Source: an uncultured Myxococcales bacterium (GTDB lineage: Bacteria > Myxococcota_A > Bradymonadia > UBA7976 > VGTA01). Taken from it: a stretch of DNA of 64,000 bases. The stretch covers positions 1 to 64,000 of the forward strand of contig CAKZRU010000181.1 in the NCBI GenBank assembly GCA_937146725.1, given 5' to 3'. Numbering within the stretch: the first letter of the stretch is position 1; each line of letters starts with the position of its first letter. This document shows positions 8,121 through 17,666 of this stretch, one piece after another. A model generated the notes under the pieces. It was not told where the DNA came from. It searched no databases and worked only from the letters and a program-made list of their open reading frames with translations. A program made the translations under genes and the position numbers.

Positions 8121-10499
8121 TTAACCTTGGGCTCGCTTTAGAGCCTGTTCGGGACTGAGGCGACCTTGAGCTACTGCTACCGAAGCTAAAACGGCTTCTG
8201 GTGTACAAGGAATTGCCAAAGCCTCAACTCGTTTTTCGGGATGATAGCTTGCGACCGCATGACGTAGTGCACCTAACACACCCAAAGCTAGCAAAAAGGG
8301 AGGCTCACCGACTGCCTTGCTCCCATGAATCACATCGGGTTGATCCGCATCGCTGAGCAGACTGACCTTGAAGTGCTTGGGCGCTTCTCCTAAAGCTGGG
8401 ATTTTGTAGGTATCAGGTGAATGTGTCAAAAGAACACCGGTATCTGAAAACTTGAGTTCCTCTCGAGTAAGCCAACCTAAGCCCTGAATAAAGCCACCTT
8501 CAACTTGTCCACGATCAATTGAAGGCACCAAAGAACGTCCGACATCATGGAGAATATCAACCTGCGTCACTCGATGCTCACCGGTTAAACCATTAAGTTC
8601 CACCTCAAGTACGGCAGCCCCATAAGAAAAATAGTGAAAAGGCTTTCCTCGACCTGCACTGCGATCATAATGGATATTTGGAGTCCGATAAAATCCAGTT
8701 GCTGATAAAGAGACCTGCGACATATAGGCAGCTTGGCACAAGTCTTCAAAGCTTAGTTTTTCTTCTCGTTGAGGATGGCTTACAACGCCTCCTTCAAAGT
8801 GTAAATGATCGACTTCGGCCTCTGGATCAGCAAACCCAAAGGCAGCCGCTGCCACCGGTTTTAATCTAGCTTTCAGTTTACGACAGGCAATAGCTACGGC
8901 TTGGCCATTTAAGTCCGAACCACTTGATGCGGCTGTGGCTGAAGTATTAGGTACTTTATCGGTTGCCGTATTCATCATCCGAATATGATCTAGGGTCACG
9001 CCCAATTCATGAGCACAGATACTCAGCATTTTACTGTGCAAACCCTGCCCCATTTCCGTACCACCATGATTGAGTTGAACACTGCCATCTGCATAAATCA
9101 TCACTAAGGCACCGGCCTGATTGAGATGGCTGGCTGTAAATGAAATCCCAAACTTAACCGCTTGATAGGCTAAGCCTCGCTTAATCCAAGGATGCTGTTG
9201 ATTCCAAGTATCAATCTCTGCTCGACGTTTTTGGTAATCAGAGCTTTTAATGAGCTCATCATAAATACGAGCGGAGCGGTCAGCTAATACCACTTGGCCA
9301 TATGGAGTCACATTACGTGGTGCCTCACCATAAAAATTACGACGCTTAAGCTCAGCCGGATCCATGGCCAAGTGTTCTGCGCCTCTGTTCATCACTTCTT
9401 CAATAATCAAGGCCCCTTGCGGTCCGCCGAAACCTCTAAAGGCCGTGTTTGAAGGCAAATTAGTTTTAGCGACCCGTCCTCTAAAGTGCAGAGTAGGAAT
9501 AAAATACGGGTTATCTAAGTGAAATAAACAGCGATCTAAAATAGCACTCGAAAGATCTTCGGCCCAACCACCATTGGCAATGACATCCACCTTAAGTGCC
9601 AAAAGTTCGCCCTTTTGGTTAAAGCCGGCTTCATAACTAGAATAAAAAGGATGTCGCTTACCGGTGATCATCATGTCTTGATCACGGTTTAACCATAGTT
9701 TTACAGCTCGTCCGGTCGCATATGAACCTAAGGCAGCCAACATCGCAAAGTGATTGCCCTGCGTTTCTTTTCCACCAAACCCTCCGCCCATGCGAGGGGC
9801 TTCAATGACGATATTAGAACGTTTAATTCCCAAAACTTCTGCGACCTTAGCCTGTACTTCTGAAGGGTGTTGAGTAGAGGAATAGATTTGATAGCGTCCT
9901 CGCTCGAGGGGAATAGATAAAGCGGCATGAGTTTCCAAGTAAAAATGATCTTGGGCACCGCTATCAAACACACCGCTTAACTTAAGATCAGCAGAGGCTA
10001 AAACCTGTTCAGCATCACCACGTTGCATAATATGTGGCGTTCCATGAAAGGCATTGCGCTCTATGGCTTCACGAATGCTTAATATGGGTGACTCGCTCAA
10101 CTCCGCATAGTCCACCTGTACCAAACGGGCTGCCTTGCGACAAAGCTCTAAGCTAGTTGCATACACACAGGCAACAGGATGTCCGATATATTCAACTTTA
10201 TTGCTAGCCAATAAAGGCTCATCATGCGCAAAGGCAGAGGCATCGTTTACGCCCGGAATATTTTGTGCTGTAAGGATCGCAACGACACCCTCAAGCGCTA
10301 AGGCAGCTGAGGTATCGATCTGCTTAATGCGGGCATGAGCTTGAGTGGATTGCACAGGATAGGCCCACAGCGTATGTGGTGGTAAGGGTAAGTCATCGAC
10401 ATAGCGAGCTTCACCTTTGGCATGAAGAAAACCGCTTTCATGAAGAGCATCATGATGTAATGGACTTTTTAACTCATTGTTCATAGTTTGACTCATCAT
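8121..10499 (-). CDS. xdhB: Xanthine dehydrogenase, molybdopterin-binding subunit
   Basis: This is the large subunit of bacterial xanthine dehydrogenase, which oxidises hypoxanthine and xanthine to urate at a molybdenum cofactor. The family layout is complete over 792 residues. The a/b hammerhead N-domain begins with GEARYVDDLP. Cofactor loops are GGGFGGKE (~237), FRGFGGPQ (~355) and GTEMGQGLHSK (~480). GEPPFLLALGV near residue 731 carries the catalytic Glu. Two adjacent ATG codons (10499 and 10496) follow a GGAG; the second has better spacing. It lies 9 bases after xdhA and is surely translated from the same mRNA. The usual cofactor-insertion gene xdhC is not present in the window. Confidence 0.93.
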   Translation of the reverse strand: MMSQTMNNELKSPLHHDALHESGFLHAKGEARYVDDLPLPPHTLWAYPVQSTQAHARIKQIDTSAALALEGVVAILTAQNIPGVNDASAFAHDEPLLASNKVEYIGHPVACVYATSLELCRKAARLVQVDYAELSESPILSIREAIERNAFHGTPHIMQRGDAEQVLASADLKLSGVFDSGAQDHFYLETHAALSIPLERGRYQIYSSTQHPSEVQAKVAEVLGIKRSNIVIEAPRMGGGFGGKETQGNHFAMLAALGSYATGRAVKLWLNRDQDMMITGKRHPFYSSYEAGFNQKGELLALKVDVIANGGWAEDLSSAILDRCLFHLDNPYFIPTLHFRGRVAKTNLPSNTAFRGFGGPQGALIIEEVMNRGAEHLAMDPAELKRRNFYGEAPRNVTPYGQVVLADRSARIYDELIKSSDYQKRRAEIDTWNQQHPWIKRGLAYQAVKFGISFTASHLNQAGALVMIYADGSVQLNHGGTEMGQGLHSKMLSICAHELGVTLDHIRMMNTATDKVPNTSATAASSGSDLNGQAVAIACRKLKARLKPVAAAAFGFADPEAEVDHLHFEGGVVSHPQREEKLSFEDLCQAAYMSQVSLSATGFYRTPNIHYDRSAGRGKPFHYFSYGAAVLEVELNGLTGEHRVTQVDILHDVGRSLVPSIDRGQVEGGFIQGLGWLTREELKFSDTGVLLTHSPDTYKIPALGEAPKHFKVSLLSDADQPDVIHGSKAVGEPPFLLALGVLGALRHAVASYHPEKRVEALAIPCTPEAVLASVAVAQGRLSPEQALKRAQG

Positions 10500-10508
10500 G
10501 TACTCCGA

Positions 10509-12059
10509 TTATAGATCAGCAAGGTTAAGGGTAGAGCTTGGTCGATAAGGTAGGCGTTCAGGAGCGCCATGGCTCACTTCAAGCCAAAAGCCATGAAGAA
10601 GATTTTGCGCAACCTCGGCACGATACCAAGCACTAGCTCGGTGGTCACTAATCGGACTGAAGTCTTCTTTAAGCGCTTGCATCGCCTGCTGTATACTTTC
10701 TAAAGACCAAGCTTGACCAATCAGTACTTGCTCTGCCTGTGTTGCTCTTTTGGGTGTAGCCGCCATACCACCGTAGGCCAAACGAGCTTGGATGATCTGT
10801 GATTGATCTTCGCTCAGAGTAATCGAAAAACAAGCTGAAATTGAGCTAATATCTAGTTCTTGACGTTTGGAAACCTTGTAGGCTCTTTGATGCGTAATGT
10901 TTTGGGCACTCGAAGAATTAAGCGGAAGCTCGACAGCTTTTAAGATCTCATGTTTTTTGAGCGCAGTTTTACGATAATCTATAAAGAACTCATCAACAGA
11001 GACAGTTCTTTCGCCTTGAGCTGATGCCAATCTTAAGCGGGCTCCCAAAGCAAGCAACACCGGTGGCATATCACCAATCGGACTTGCAGTGCATAAATTA
11101 CCACCTAAAGTCCCTCGGTTTTTAATTTGTCGAGCACCAAAAAAACGAAGCATTCTTTCTAATGCCGGTAACTTATCTTTGGCGAGGGCTTCCACATCAC
11201 TGAGTGGAACAGCAGCACCGATTGACCACCACTGCTCATCAAGCATTTTTGTACTTCTTAGCTCTTGAATTTGATCGATTGAAATTAAAGCCTTAATGGT
11301 TTCAAAGCGCTTGGTGATTCTTAAGCCTAAATCGGTTCCACCCGCAACTAACTCGGCTTGGGGAGACTGGGCCCACATTGACCATAAGCTACTTAAGGTG
11401 GTCGGTCTAAAGAACTGTTGGTCTTGCACTTCTTGAGAAAACTCCGCTAAACGTTCGGCTTGTTGTTCGGCAGATTCTTCGTTTTCCAAGCGCTCAAGCA
11501 AGGGGCCTTGCGGACGTAAACCGGCAATCGACTCACTCGCTTCTTGAATAGGGCGATAGCCCGTACAGCGGCAAAGATTACCACACAGTTGATCATCAAT
11601 CTGCCAAGCTTCCTTAAGATCTTTGCGATAACAGGCTTCAGTCATCGACATAATCACACCAGGTGTACAATAACCACATTGAGAACCTAATTTTTCAACC
11701 AATGCGCTTTGCACCGGATGAGCTGGAGCTTGGCTTTCCCGACCTAAACCACTATGAAAACCTCCGCGTTCACGCTCTACTAGGCCTTCTACTGTATAAA
11801 TATGTCGGCCATGTAAAGACGGGGTTAATAGTAAACAGGAGTTTAACGCTCGATAGGTCGCTTCTTGGTAAGCGACACTCTTGGGTTCATATGCGACCAC
11901 CGTACACGCACCACAATCGCCTTCGGCACAGCCTTCTTTGGTGCCCATTAGACCGAGTTCATCTCTTAAAAAACGTAAAAGAGTTGTATTAGGACGGATC
12001 TGAGCGAGGGAAAACTTTTGCTCATTAATGTAAATATAAGGGTCGTTTACTTGCTTCAT
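10509..12059 (-). CDS. xdhA: Xanthine dehydrogenase, Fe-S/FAD subunit
   Basis: This 516-residue protein combines the iron-sulfur and FAD domains of xanthine dehydrogenase, passing electrons from the Mo centre in XdhB to NAD+. Cys44, 49, 52 and 74 form the plant-type [2Fe-2S] site (GCAEGDCGAC). Cys128, 131, 163 and 165 form the second cluster (QCGYCTPG, CGNLCRCTGYRP). From ~215 on, the FAD_binding_5 domain shows AGGTDLGLRIT and NRGTLGGNLCTASPIGDMPPVLLALGA. The CO_deh_flav_C domain closes the protein. It is first in the operon, upstream of xdhB. The start ATG has only a weak purine-rich upstream site. Confidence 0.93.
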   Translation of the reverse strand: MKQVNDPYIYINEQKFSLAQIRPNTTLLRFLRDELGLMGTKEGCAEGDCGACTVVAYEPKSVAYQEATYRALNSCLLLTPSLHGRHIYTVEGLVERERGGFHSGLGRESQAPAHPVQSALVEKLGSQCGYCTPGVIMSMTEACYRKDLKEAWQIDDQLCGNLCRCTGYRPIQEASESIAGLRPQGPLLERLENEESAEQQAERLAEFSQEVQDQQFFRPTTLSSLWSMWAQSPQAELVAGGTDLGLRITKRFETIKALISIDQIQELRSTKMLDEQWWSIGAAVPLSDVEALAKDKLPALERMLRFFGARQIKNRGTLGGNLCTASPIGDMPPVLLALGARLRLASAQGERTVSVDEFFIDYRKTALKKHEILKAVELPLNSSSAQNITHQRAYKVSKRQELDISSISACFSITLSEDQSQIIQARLAYGGMAATPKRATQAEQVLIGQAWSLESIQQAMQALKEDFSPISDHRASAWYRAEVAQNLLHGFWLEVSHGAPERLPYRPSSTLNLADL

Positions 12060-12242
12060 TCTACTACTTACTTTGCTAATTTTACGAGGATATGAGTACT
12101 GACTTAATATGGCTTACATAACGACTGACGTTAATCATCTTGAGCTTAATTCGTGAATACCCTTAAGTCTAGCATAACCCTCAAAACCTAAGGCAAGATA
12201 CACACAAACAAAGCTCAATAGGGATCAAAGCACATTTCTTGC

Positions 12243-13181
12243 TTAGTTCTGTTGATCAAAGTCGCTGAGAGCTTGCCAAGACAAGGGCAGGTCTTTACGG
12301 GCAAAAATCCATTCATAATCAAGAGTCTTAATATAAGGTTTTTGTTTCATTCGGGTTTGTTCTTGCTGACGAGCCTGCTCTATCCATTGAGCCAAACCTG
12401 ATTCATCAGAGTCCGGTGAACGATCTCCTGTCTGTTTTAAGTTTTCTGTTAAGCTTTTTAAGCGTTCTTCAAGTTGCTTGCGTCTTTCGGGCTCCGTGAC
12501 TCGTAAAAGCTCATCGGTTAAAGCATAAAAAAGCACATCATCACGTTTCATTTGCTTCGCAATGCCTCTGAGTAAATCAAAGATCGTTGGCGGGGCATCT
12601 GGTGCTTGAGCCGCTCGTTCAAAATAGGCAACGCCCATAGCTTTATATCGCTCTCGTTCTTCTGGATCCTCAACCCGTAATTCAGAATAATAATTCATGC
12701 CTAGGCGGTAAGCAGGCTCGTAGTCATTAGGAAAGCGACGTAGGGCAGCTTCATAAATCCTATTGGAAGCGTGCACTTTTTCCGGAGTAATCTCTCCTCC
12801 GTATAATAAGCAACTGCCCGCCCACAAATAGATGTGCTTAAATCGAGGATCTAAGTCTATAATTTGATAAACAAAATGCTCTAGCCAAGGATAACGACGG
12901 TCCGTAAGTAAGTGGGCCACAAAATACTGAATACTTCTCAGCCACATCACATCAGCCGCTGCTTGCTGATACCCTAAGCTCATCAGTTTAGTGCTCATGC
13001 TATCGGTCACATAGAGAACCTCATCAGCCATCGTTCGAGAACTAGCTTGTGAATGACGAATCATCTGCGCTTCCATTGATGAGCTCAAATAAATTAAGCC
13101 CAAAGCTAATGCAATCAAGCCAAGACTGACTTTTTCCGTGAGTGCTGATAAGTCTTTCTGCAATGGTAATAGAAGATTCAT
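12243..13181 (-). CDS. Membrane-anchored TPR-like protein
   Basis: This 312-residue protein has one N-terminal membrane segment (~17-35, VSLGLIALALGLIYLSS) and a mainly helical soluble part. Within the helices, IYLWAGSCLLYGG, ANRIYEAALRRFPNDYEPAYRLGMNYY and GVAYFERAAQAPDAPP have the spacing of degenerate TPR units. These usually mediate protein-protein contacts. The last ~80 residues are highly charged. I recognise the general architecture but not a named family. ATG 13181 follows AAGGCCT. It is divergent from the UbiA-like gene, and the intervening 214 bases contain a dyad and repeated CTAGTC elements. Confidence 0.6.
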   Translation of the reverse strand: MNLLLPLQKDLSALTEKVSLGLIALALGLIYLSSSMEAQMIRHSQASSRTMADEVLYVTDSMSTKLMSLGYQQAAADVMWLRSIQYFVAHLLTDRRYPWLEHFVYQIIDLDPRFKHIYLWAGSCLLYGGEITPEKVHASNRIYEAALRRFPNDYEPAYRLGMNYYSELRVEDPEERERYKAMGVAYFERAAQAPDAPPTIFDLLRGIAKQMKRDDVLFYALTDELLRVTEPERRKQLEERLKSLTENLKQTGDRSPDSDESGLAQWIEQARQQEQTRMKQKPYIKTLDYEWIFARKDLPLSWQALSDFDQQN

Positions 13182-13196
13182 AGGCCTTATAAAACC

Positions 13197-13220
13197 TTAA
13201 AACACATAAAAGTGTTTTAA
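13197..13220. promoter_or_regulatory. Perfect 9-bp dyad upstream of the TPR-like gene
   Basis: TTAAAACAC (13197-13205) and GTGTTTTAA (13212-13220) are exact inverted repeats separated by six bases, starting 15 bases before the ATG at 13181. It could be an operator or a hairpin in the 5' leader; no T-run follows on either strand. Confidence 0.35.
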
Positions 13221-13301
13221 ATAACTAGAAAATAAGTTGAAATAAAAAATTAAAGTGACGAATAATAGATGATTGATGGAAAGTGTAGACTATTTACAAG
13301 T

Positions 13302-13361
13302 CTTTCGCTAGTCTCCGTCACTTTCTAGTCTTGAGCTCTTACTAGTAAAGGCTTTCTAGTC
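13302..13361. promoter_or_regulatory. Three CTTTC(GC)TAGTC direct repeats
   Basis: CTTTCGCTAGTC (13302), CTTTCTAGTC (13321) and CTTTCTAGTC (13352) lie in the same orientation, with an ACTAGTA palindrome at 13341. They sit 35-95 bases upstream of the UbiA-like start and could bind a regulator. This is pattern evidence only. Confidence 0.3.
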
Positions 13362-13395
13362 AAGGCAGTCATCAACATATAATGAATGTGATTTC

Positions 13396-14358
13396 ATGAA
13401 CACCACATCCCCAAGATACCGCTTACCTACTCAGCACAGCCACAAGCCTAAGCAAGAATCCTTGTGGCTAAGATCTTGGCGTTATGTACATTGGCTAAGC
13501 TTAGATGTTGCCTTGGGGGCTGCTTTAAGTGCTGAATGGGTCAACTATGCTTGGCAAGGCGAAAGCTCTATTTGGGTCGGTCTTGCCATTATGTCGGCAA
13601 GCTTATGGGTATACAGCCTTGATCATTGGGCTGATGCTAGGCAGGCGGCGAAAAAGCCAAGTGAGCAACTTTCAAAACGACGTTTATTTTATGTAAACTC
13701 TCAAACCATATTATTGTCATTGAGTTTTGTAGCAAGTATGGGAGGCTTATGGGCCGCCATGCATCTGCCTTTAAAAATGATCTATTTGGGTGCCGGTATG
13801 CTAGTCGTTTGCGCAGCTTATCTGTGGTTAATCCAAAGAAAACAAGAAAAAAAGCCTCTATTCAACTATCCCAAAGAGGTTATTGTGACCAGCGTATATG
13901 CCTTAGCCTTAAGTCTTTGGCCTTTATCACAAATCTTGGATGCAAACTTTAGTTTTAATTCTCAGTTAAGCTATATAAACGGTCTTTTAACCAGTGGTTT
14001 AATCTTTAATTTTGCCTGGGCTAACGTCTGCCTAATTTCAGCGCATGAACGGCGTCAAGATGCAGCTGAAGACCTACCATCGATGGCCTTATCATTAGGC
14101 GAATACACCACTAAAAACATCGGTCGGGGTTTGTTAAAGTTATCACTGCTGATGTGCTTTGCTCGTATGTACTTACAGTGGACCCACTTAAATACCTCAA
14201 GCATAAGTCTGTTGCTTGATAGTGGTATTTCCCTGGCCATGACCTTCACGCTTTGGCGCTTATATCAACGTCCGGAATGGAGTAGAGCCAAAGAACGCTA
14301 TCGCCGTTGGGCTGACGCTATTTTTCTTTATCCGGCCCTTCTTTGGTTTGTTTTCTGA
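13396..14358 (+). CDS. UbiA-like polytopic membrane protein
   Basis: This 320-residue protein has about eight hydrophobic segments. The Y-S-L-D-H-W-A-D-A motif (residues ~73-81) lies after the second one and resembles the first Asp-rich motif of UbiA prenyltransferases (N/D-x-x-x-D). A second loop, ISAHERRQDAAEDLPSMA (~210-228), falls where the second D-x-x-x-D motif is expected. YPKEVIVTSVYALALSLWP is also like UbiA relatives. UbiA enzymes attach polyprenyl chains to aromatic or other acceptors for quinone or lipid synthesis; the substrate here cannot be inferred. The alternative is an unrelated eight-TM family. The 3' end is 5 bases from the convergent hydrolase gene, so the two transcripts probably overlap. 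Confidence 0.5.
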   Translation: MNTTSPRYRLPTQHSHKPKQESLWLRSWRYVHWLSLDVALGAALSAEWVNYAWQGESSIWVGLAIMSASLWVYSLDHWADARQAAKKPSEQLSKRRLFYVNSQTILLSLSFVASMGGLWAAMHLPLKMIYLGAGMLVVCAAYLWLIQRKQEKKPLFNYPKEVIVTSVYALALSLWPLSQILDANFSFNSQLSYINGLLTSGLIFNFAWANVCLISAHERRQDAAEDLPSMALSLGEYTTKNIGRGLLKLSLLMCFARMYLQWTHLNTSSISLLLDSGISLAMTFTLWRLYQRPEWSRAKERYRRWADAIFLYPALLWFVF

Positions 14359-14363
14359 GAGAA

Positions 14364-15458
14364 TTAATCCTCTTTGACCACCTCAGCCGGCCTAGCCTCA
14401 TATTGGTTTTCATACTTGGCCCACCATTGAGTGATTTTGGGGATAACTTGGGGCTTTACGCCCTCGCTTAGAGCTAACTCTAAGTGGCTAAAGCCCTCTA
14501 AGATATGCCAATCCGTATATTCTTTTTGGCCCCATTCCGAGATGGCTTGCGTAACGGTTAAAGGTGCCAAACCATCTCGGTCGCCGGCAAAGGCGAGTAG
14601 GGGTAGATCTAGCTTGGGCAATTCTTCTTTAAAATGCTCCCAAGGTCCGGTGGAGTGCTTAACCGCATTCACAAACTCGTCAAGCACCTGTCTTGGCGTG
14701 TCTTCAAAGCATTGGGCAAGCGCTGTGCGTAAGTCGGCTTTGGAGACTAGATCAAAGTTTACGTATAAAGGGGCCGGATGCAAAAAAGGAAACCAGCCGG
14801 CCCAAGGCGCAACCAAGGTTGAAAGCTTACCTAAATAGGCTGTTTTAAGTCCCCTGCAAAACCATTTGAAAACATTAAAGTAAAACGCATTAATCGTATG
14901 CCGATTTAGAGCAATTGGAGTGCCCATAGTAATCATACCATCAAGGTAATGGGGGTGTTTACGAGCGACTTCTAAACCGATTAACCCCCCCAAAGAGTGA
15001 CCAACCCATACCAAAGGACCTTGAGCTCGTTTTTTTACAAACTCTGTGGCTGCAATGCCGTCTTTTACATAGTGTTCATAGCCATAAATTCGTTCTTCTG
15101 CACCAAGCGGTCTTTCGCTTGGCCCCGTTCCTCGTGGATGTAAAATCCATACGGTCCAGCCCTCATCACTCATATTGCGCGCAAAGCTTAGGTCATCCCG
15201 AAAGTTAAAGATCCGACCATTACAGGCTAAGCCAGGACAGCACAGCATTTGTCCTTTAAAGGGGACTCCATGGCGAGCCGGTATCTGCTCAAGGGCAATC
15301 TTCCAGCCATCCGGACTGTAAACCCATGATAAAGGTCCGGAGATTTCACGGCGACGATAATACCAAGACCAAAAAATTAAATGCGCGGCTAAACCTAGTG
15401 CTAACACTGTAAACCCTAGTAAAAAATAAACTATCCAAGTCAAAAGTTGGCTCTCCAA
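14364..15458 (-). CDS. Membrane-anchored alpha/beta hydrolase
   Basis: One N-terminal membrane helix is followed by an alpha/beta hydrolase domain. The oxyanion/HG-type strand is CCPGLACNGRIF. The nucleophile elbow is G-H-S-L-G-G with the catalytic Ser. The acid is in FAGDRDGLAPL and the His in LEGFSHLEL. A strand reading WILHPRGTGPSE is typical of lipase or esterase members acting on acyl esters. The frame extends to a TTG at 15479, but the TTG at 15458 has AGGGGG eight bases upstream and is preferred; the exact start is uncertain because all candidates are TTG. The C-terminal tail is charged. The substrate is unknown. Confidence 0.8.
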   Translation of the reverse strand: MESQLLTWIVYFLLGFTVLALGLAAHLIFWSWYYRRREISGPLSWVYSPDGWKIALEQIPARHGVPFKGQMLCCPGLACNGRIFNFRDDLSFARNMSDEGWTVWILHPRGTGPSERPLGAEERIYGYEHYVKDGIAATEFVKKRAQGPLVWVGHSLGGLIGLEVARKHPHYLDGMITMGTPIALNRHTINAFYFNVFKWFCRGLKTAYLGKLSTLVAPWAGWFPFLHPAPLYVNFDLVSKADLRTALAQCFEDTPRQVLDEFVNAVKHSTGPWEHFKEELPKLDLPLLAFAGDRDGLAPLTVTQAISEWGQKEYTDWHILEGFSHLELALSEGVKPQVIPKITQWWAKYENQYEARPAEVVKED

Positions 15459-15581
15459 GCGACTGTCCCCCCTGCACAAGCAATAAATTGAATGAAAACG
15501 ATGTCACAAGTCTTGGAATATTGCTAGTGTCTATCTTCCGCTTAATTTCACATTTTACCTTTCTTAATTAGGTCAGCGACA

Positions 15582-16769
15582 TTGAACAAAGCTCAGCCCA
15601 TATTACCCCGAACCTACGATATTATCATTTATGGCGCGACCGGTTTTACCGGCAGGCAATGCATTGAGTACTTAGCTCAACACGCACCTGATGATTTACG
15701 TTGGGCCATCGCTGGTCGTGATCAAAGGCGTTTGAGTGACTTGGCCAAAACGTACCAAAAACCTCATTTATATGCTGATGCTCAAGATCTTGACTCAATT
15801 GATAAACTCTGCGCTCAAACAAGGGTTATTTTGAGTACCGCAGGGCCCTTTGCCTTATACAGTGATGCTGTTGTAGAAGCTTGCGTAAGACATAAAACAC
15901 ATTATGTCGATATTTCAGGTGAAACGCCTTGGATTAAAAGTCTTATCGATCGTTTTCATGAACAAGCAAAGCAAGACCAAACCGTTATTTTACCTGCCTG
16001 TGGTTTTGACTCAGTGCCCTCTGATTTAGGCGTGTGGCTATTAGCTCAAAATGGGGAAGCCCTTAAAGAGGTCAATGTTGCCTTTACCCTAAAGGGTGGC
16101 TTTAATGGTGGAACGATTGCCTCCGCTTTAAATCTAGCCGAAAGTGGCGAGGCTAGACTTCTTTCTAAACGTACTTTGCTATGCCCTTCTGATCACCAAC
16201 TTGCTGAGCAACCGAAAGACCCAAGAGCTGTTCAATGGGATCATGACTTTGGACGTTGGCTTGTGCCCTTTTTTATGGGGCCGGTCAATACACGGATTGT
16301 TAGACGTAGTGCCGCTCTTTTAAATTATGGTACAGAGTTTCGCTACCAAGAGTGGATGCAAATGAGTGGGGGGATTAAGGCTCGTTTAACCTTAGGCACC
16401 TTAGGTCTATTTAACAGCGGCCTACAGTCCAAGCTAGGTCGGAATCTTATTAAGCTGATTGCGCCTAAGCCCGGCCAAGGGCCAAGTCAAAAGGCGATTG
16501 AGACCGGCTTTGTAAAAGCACACTTTATCCATCGCGATGACCAAGGTGTTATCGCTGAACTCACTTTAAAAATCGAGGGGGATCCTGGCAACAAGGTGAC
16601 CTGCGAAAGTGTATGCGAAGCAGCGCTTGCTTTAGCAGCTAATGAACAGGGTGACCAAGGCGGTATTTTGACCCCAAGTACCGCCTTGGGTGCAAAGCTT
16701 TGGCAACGCCTTGAAGCCCGTGGTTGGCAACATCTGTGGCACAATAAAGCGGTTGATGCAGATCTTTGA
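15582..16769 (+). CDS. Saccharopine dehydrogenase-like reductase
   Basis: This 395-residue protein has an N-terminal Rossmann fold: strand DIIIYG, then G-A-T-G-F-T-G (residues 18-24). WAIAGRD-x-x-R-L and VILSTAGPFALYSDAVVEAC follow, and later HYVDISGETPW. This is the Sacchrp_dh_NADP family as seen in trans-acting enoyl reductases of mycobacteria and in the eukaryotic SCCPDH proteins. Those relatives work on lipid or polyketide intermediates using NADPH. True saccharopine dehydrogenase activity is unlikely because the lysine-pathway C-domain is absent. The start is TTG with only a weak GG upstream. Confidence 0.8.
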   Translation: MNKAQPILPRTYDIIIYGATGFTGRQCIEYLAQHAPDDLRWAIAGRDQRRLSDLAKTYQKPHLYADAQDLDSIDKLCAQTRVILSTAGPFALYSDAVVEACVRHKTHYVDISGETPWIKSLIDRFHEQAKQDQTVILPACGFDSVPSDLGVWLLAQNGEALKEVNVAFTLKGGFNGGTIASALNLAESGEARLLSKRTLLCPSDHQLAEQPKDPRAVQWDHDFGRWLVPFFMGPVNTRIVRRSAALLNYGTEFRYQEWMQMSGGIKARLTLGTLGLFNSGLQSKLGRNLIKLIAPKPGQGPSQKAIETGFVKAHFIHRDDQGVIAELTLKIEGDPGNKVTCESVCEAALALAANEQGDQGGILTPSTALGAKLWQRLEARGWQHLWHNKAVDADL

Positions 16770-16873
16770 TAGAGGATGATTGATCATCGCTCAAAGGCGG
16801 TGTAAGGTAAGGCTCTATTTTAGTCAGCATCCATTTAAGATCATGTTCATTTTATTGCTGAACCAAGGATTTC

Positions 16874-17638
16874 ATGATGAAGAATAATCAATGCCTCAGC
16901 CAGTTAAAGTTTTTACAACTGCTCATCGCTTCGTTTCTCACCTTAAGCTTGACCGCCTGTCCGGACCCTCAAGGTCAGTATGAAGCTTTTAATGAGCGTC
17001 GTGATGAGACGATTACTGCTCGTGCTGAAATAAATATGGCCGGCGAAATGATGGCCGGCGAAATGATGGCTGGCGAGATGATGGCTGGTGAGATGGAAGA
17101 ACCACAACCAATCCCTCAGATCAGCTCAGGTACTTTTCTTTTTGGTTTAGCGCCTAATCTTAATGTCAACAAACCGATGACCTTTGTCGCTGAAGTTGAA
17201 ATTGAAGTGAATGCAGATGGAAGTGCTGGACAAATCATCTCAATGAACCTTGATCCACGGACTTGTGAAGACTTAAATGTAAGCGCCGGCGATCCGGTTG
17301 TATTCTCACCCGATGAAGCGACACCGATTGCAGCCGATGGCTATTTTTCAGCTGATTTTGGTCGGCAGATTGTAGCGGGTACTGCAAATTGCATCAGCGG
17401 AAGCTTGATTGAAGCTGAAATCCAACTCGATGGTCGAGTGTTTAATGAAACTGCTTTATGCGGTGAAATGAACGGCATGTTATATCGTCCTTATCCGGCG
17501 GATTTAGGCTATTCCGAAATCACCATGGAACGTTCAACCTTTGCGGCTATCAAACTGGAAGGTAATGAAGACTTGAGTACCTTGGAGATCCCTAAAAATT
17601 GTGATGATATCAGCACCTTATTTGCCAACGAAGAATAA
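16874..17638 (+). CDS. Lipoprotein with MAGEM repeat linker
   Basis: This 254-residue lipoprotein has a signal sequence with lipobox LTAC (Cys29). Residues 55-74 are four MAGEM pentads. From ~85 on is a compact domain (SGTFLFGLAPNLNVNKPMTFVAEVEIEV at its start) with Cys residues spaced for disulfides; it looks like a beta-sandwich with no named family. Short acidic, Met-containing linkers after the lipobox are a recurring style in this genome. Two ATG codons follow AAGGA. The aminopeptidase gene starts 28 bases downstream, so the two may share an mRNA. Outer-membrane or surface display is inferred. Confidence 0.7.
   Translation: MMKNNQCLSQLKFLQLLIASFLTLSLTACPDPQGQYEAFNERRDETITARAEINMAGEMMAGEMMAGEMMAGEMEEPQPIPQISSGTFLFGLAPNLNVNKPMTFVAEVEIEVNADGSAGQIISMNLDPRTCEDLNVSAGDPVVFSPDEATPIAADGYFSADFGRQIVAGTANCISGSLIEAEIQLDGRVFNETALCGEMNGMLYRPYPADLGYSEITMERSTFAAIKLEGNEDLSTLEIPKNCDDISTLFANEE
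17036..17095. repeat. 15-bp tandem repeat coding MAGEM
   Basis: Four in-frame copies of a 15-bp unit (atggccggcgaaatg and variants) encode MAGEM pentads in the lipoprotein linker. Copies 1-2 and 3-4 differ in third positions, which suggests stepwise duplication. Confidence 0.9.
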
Positions 17639-17666
17639 GTAAACTTTTCTCAGCAAGGGAAACAAC

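Noticed and set aside
15459..15479. TTG 15479 as start of the membrane hydrolase
   Set aside because: No ribosome site precedes it, while TTG 15458 has AGGGGG at eight bases. The choice remains uncertain.
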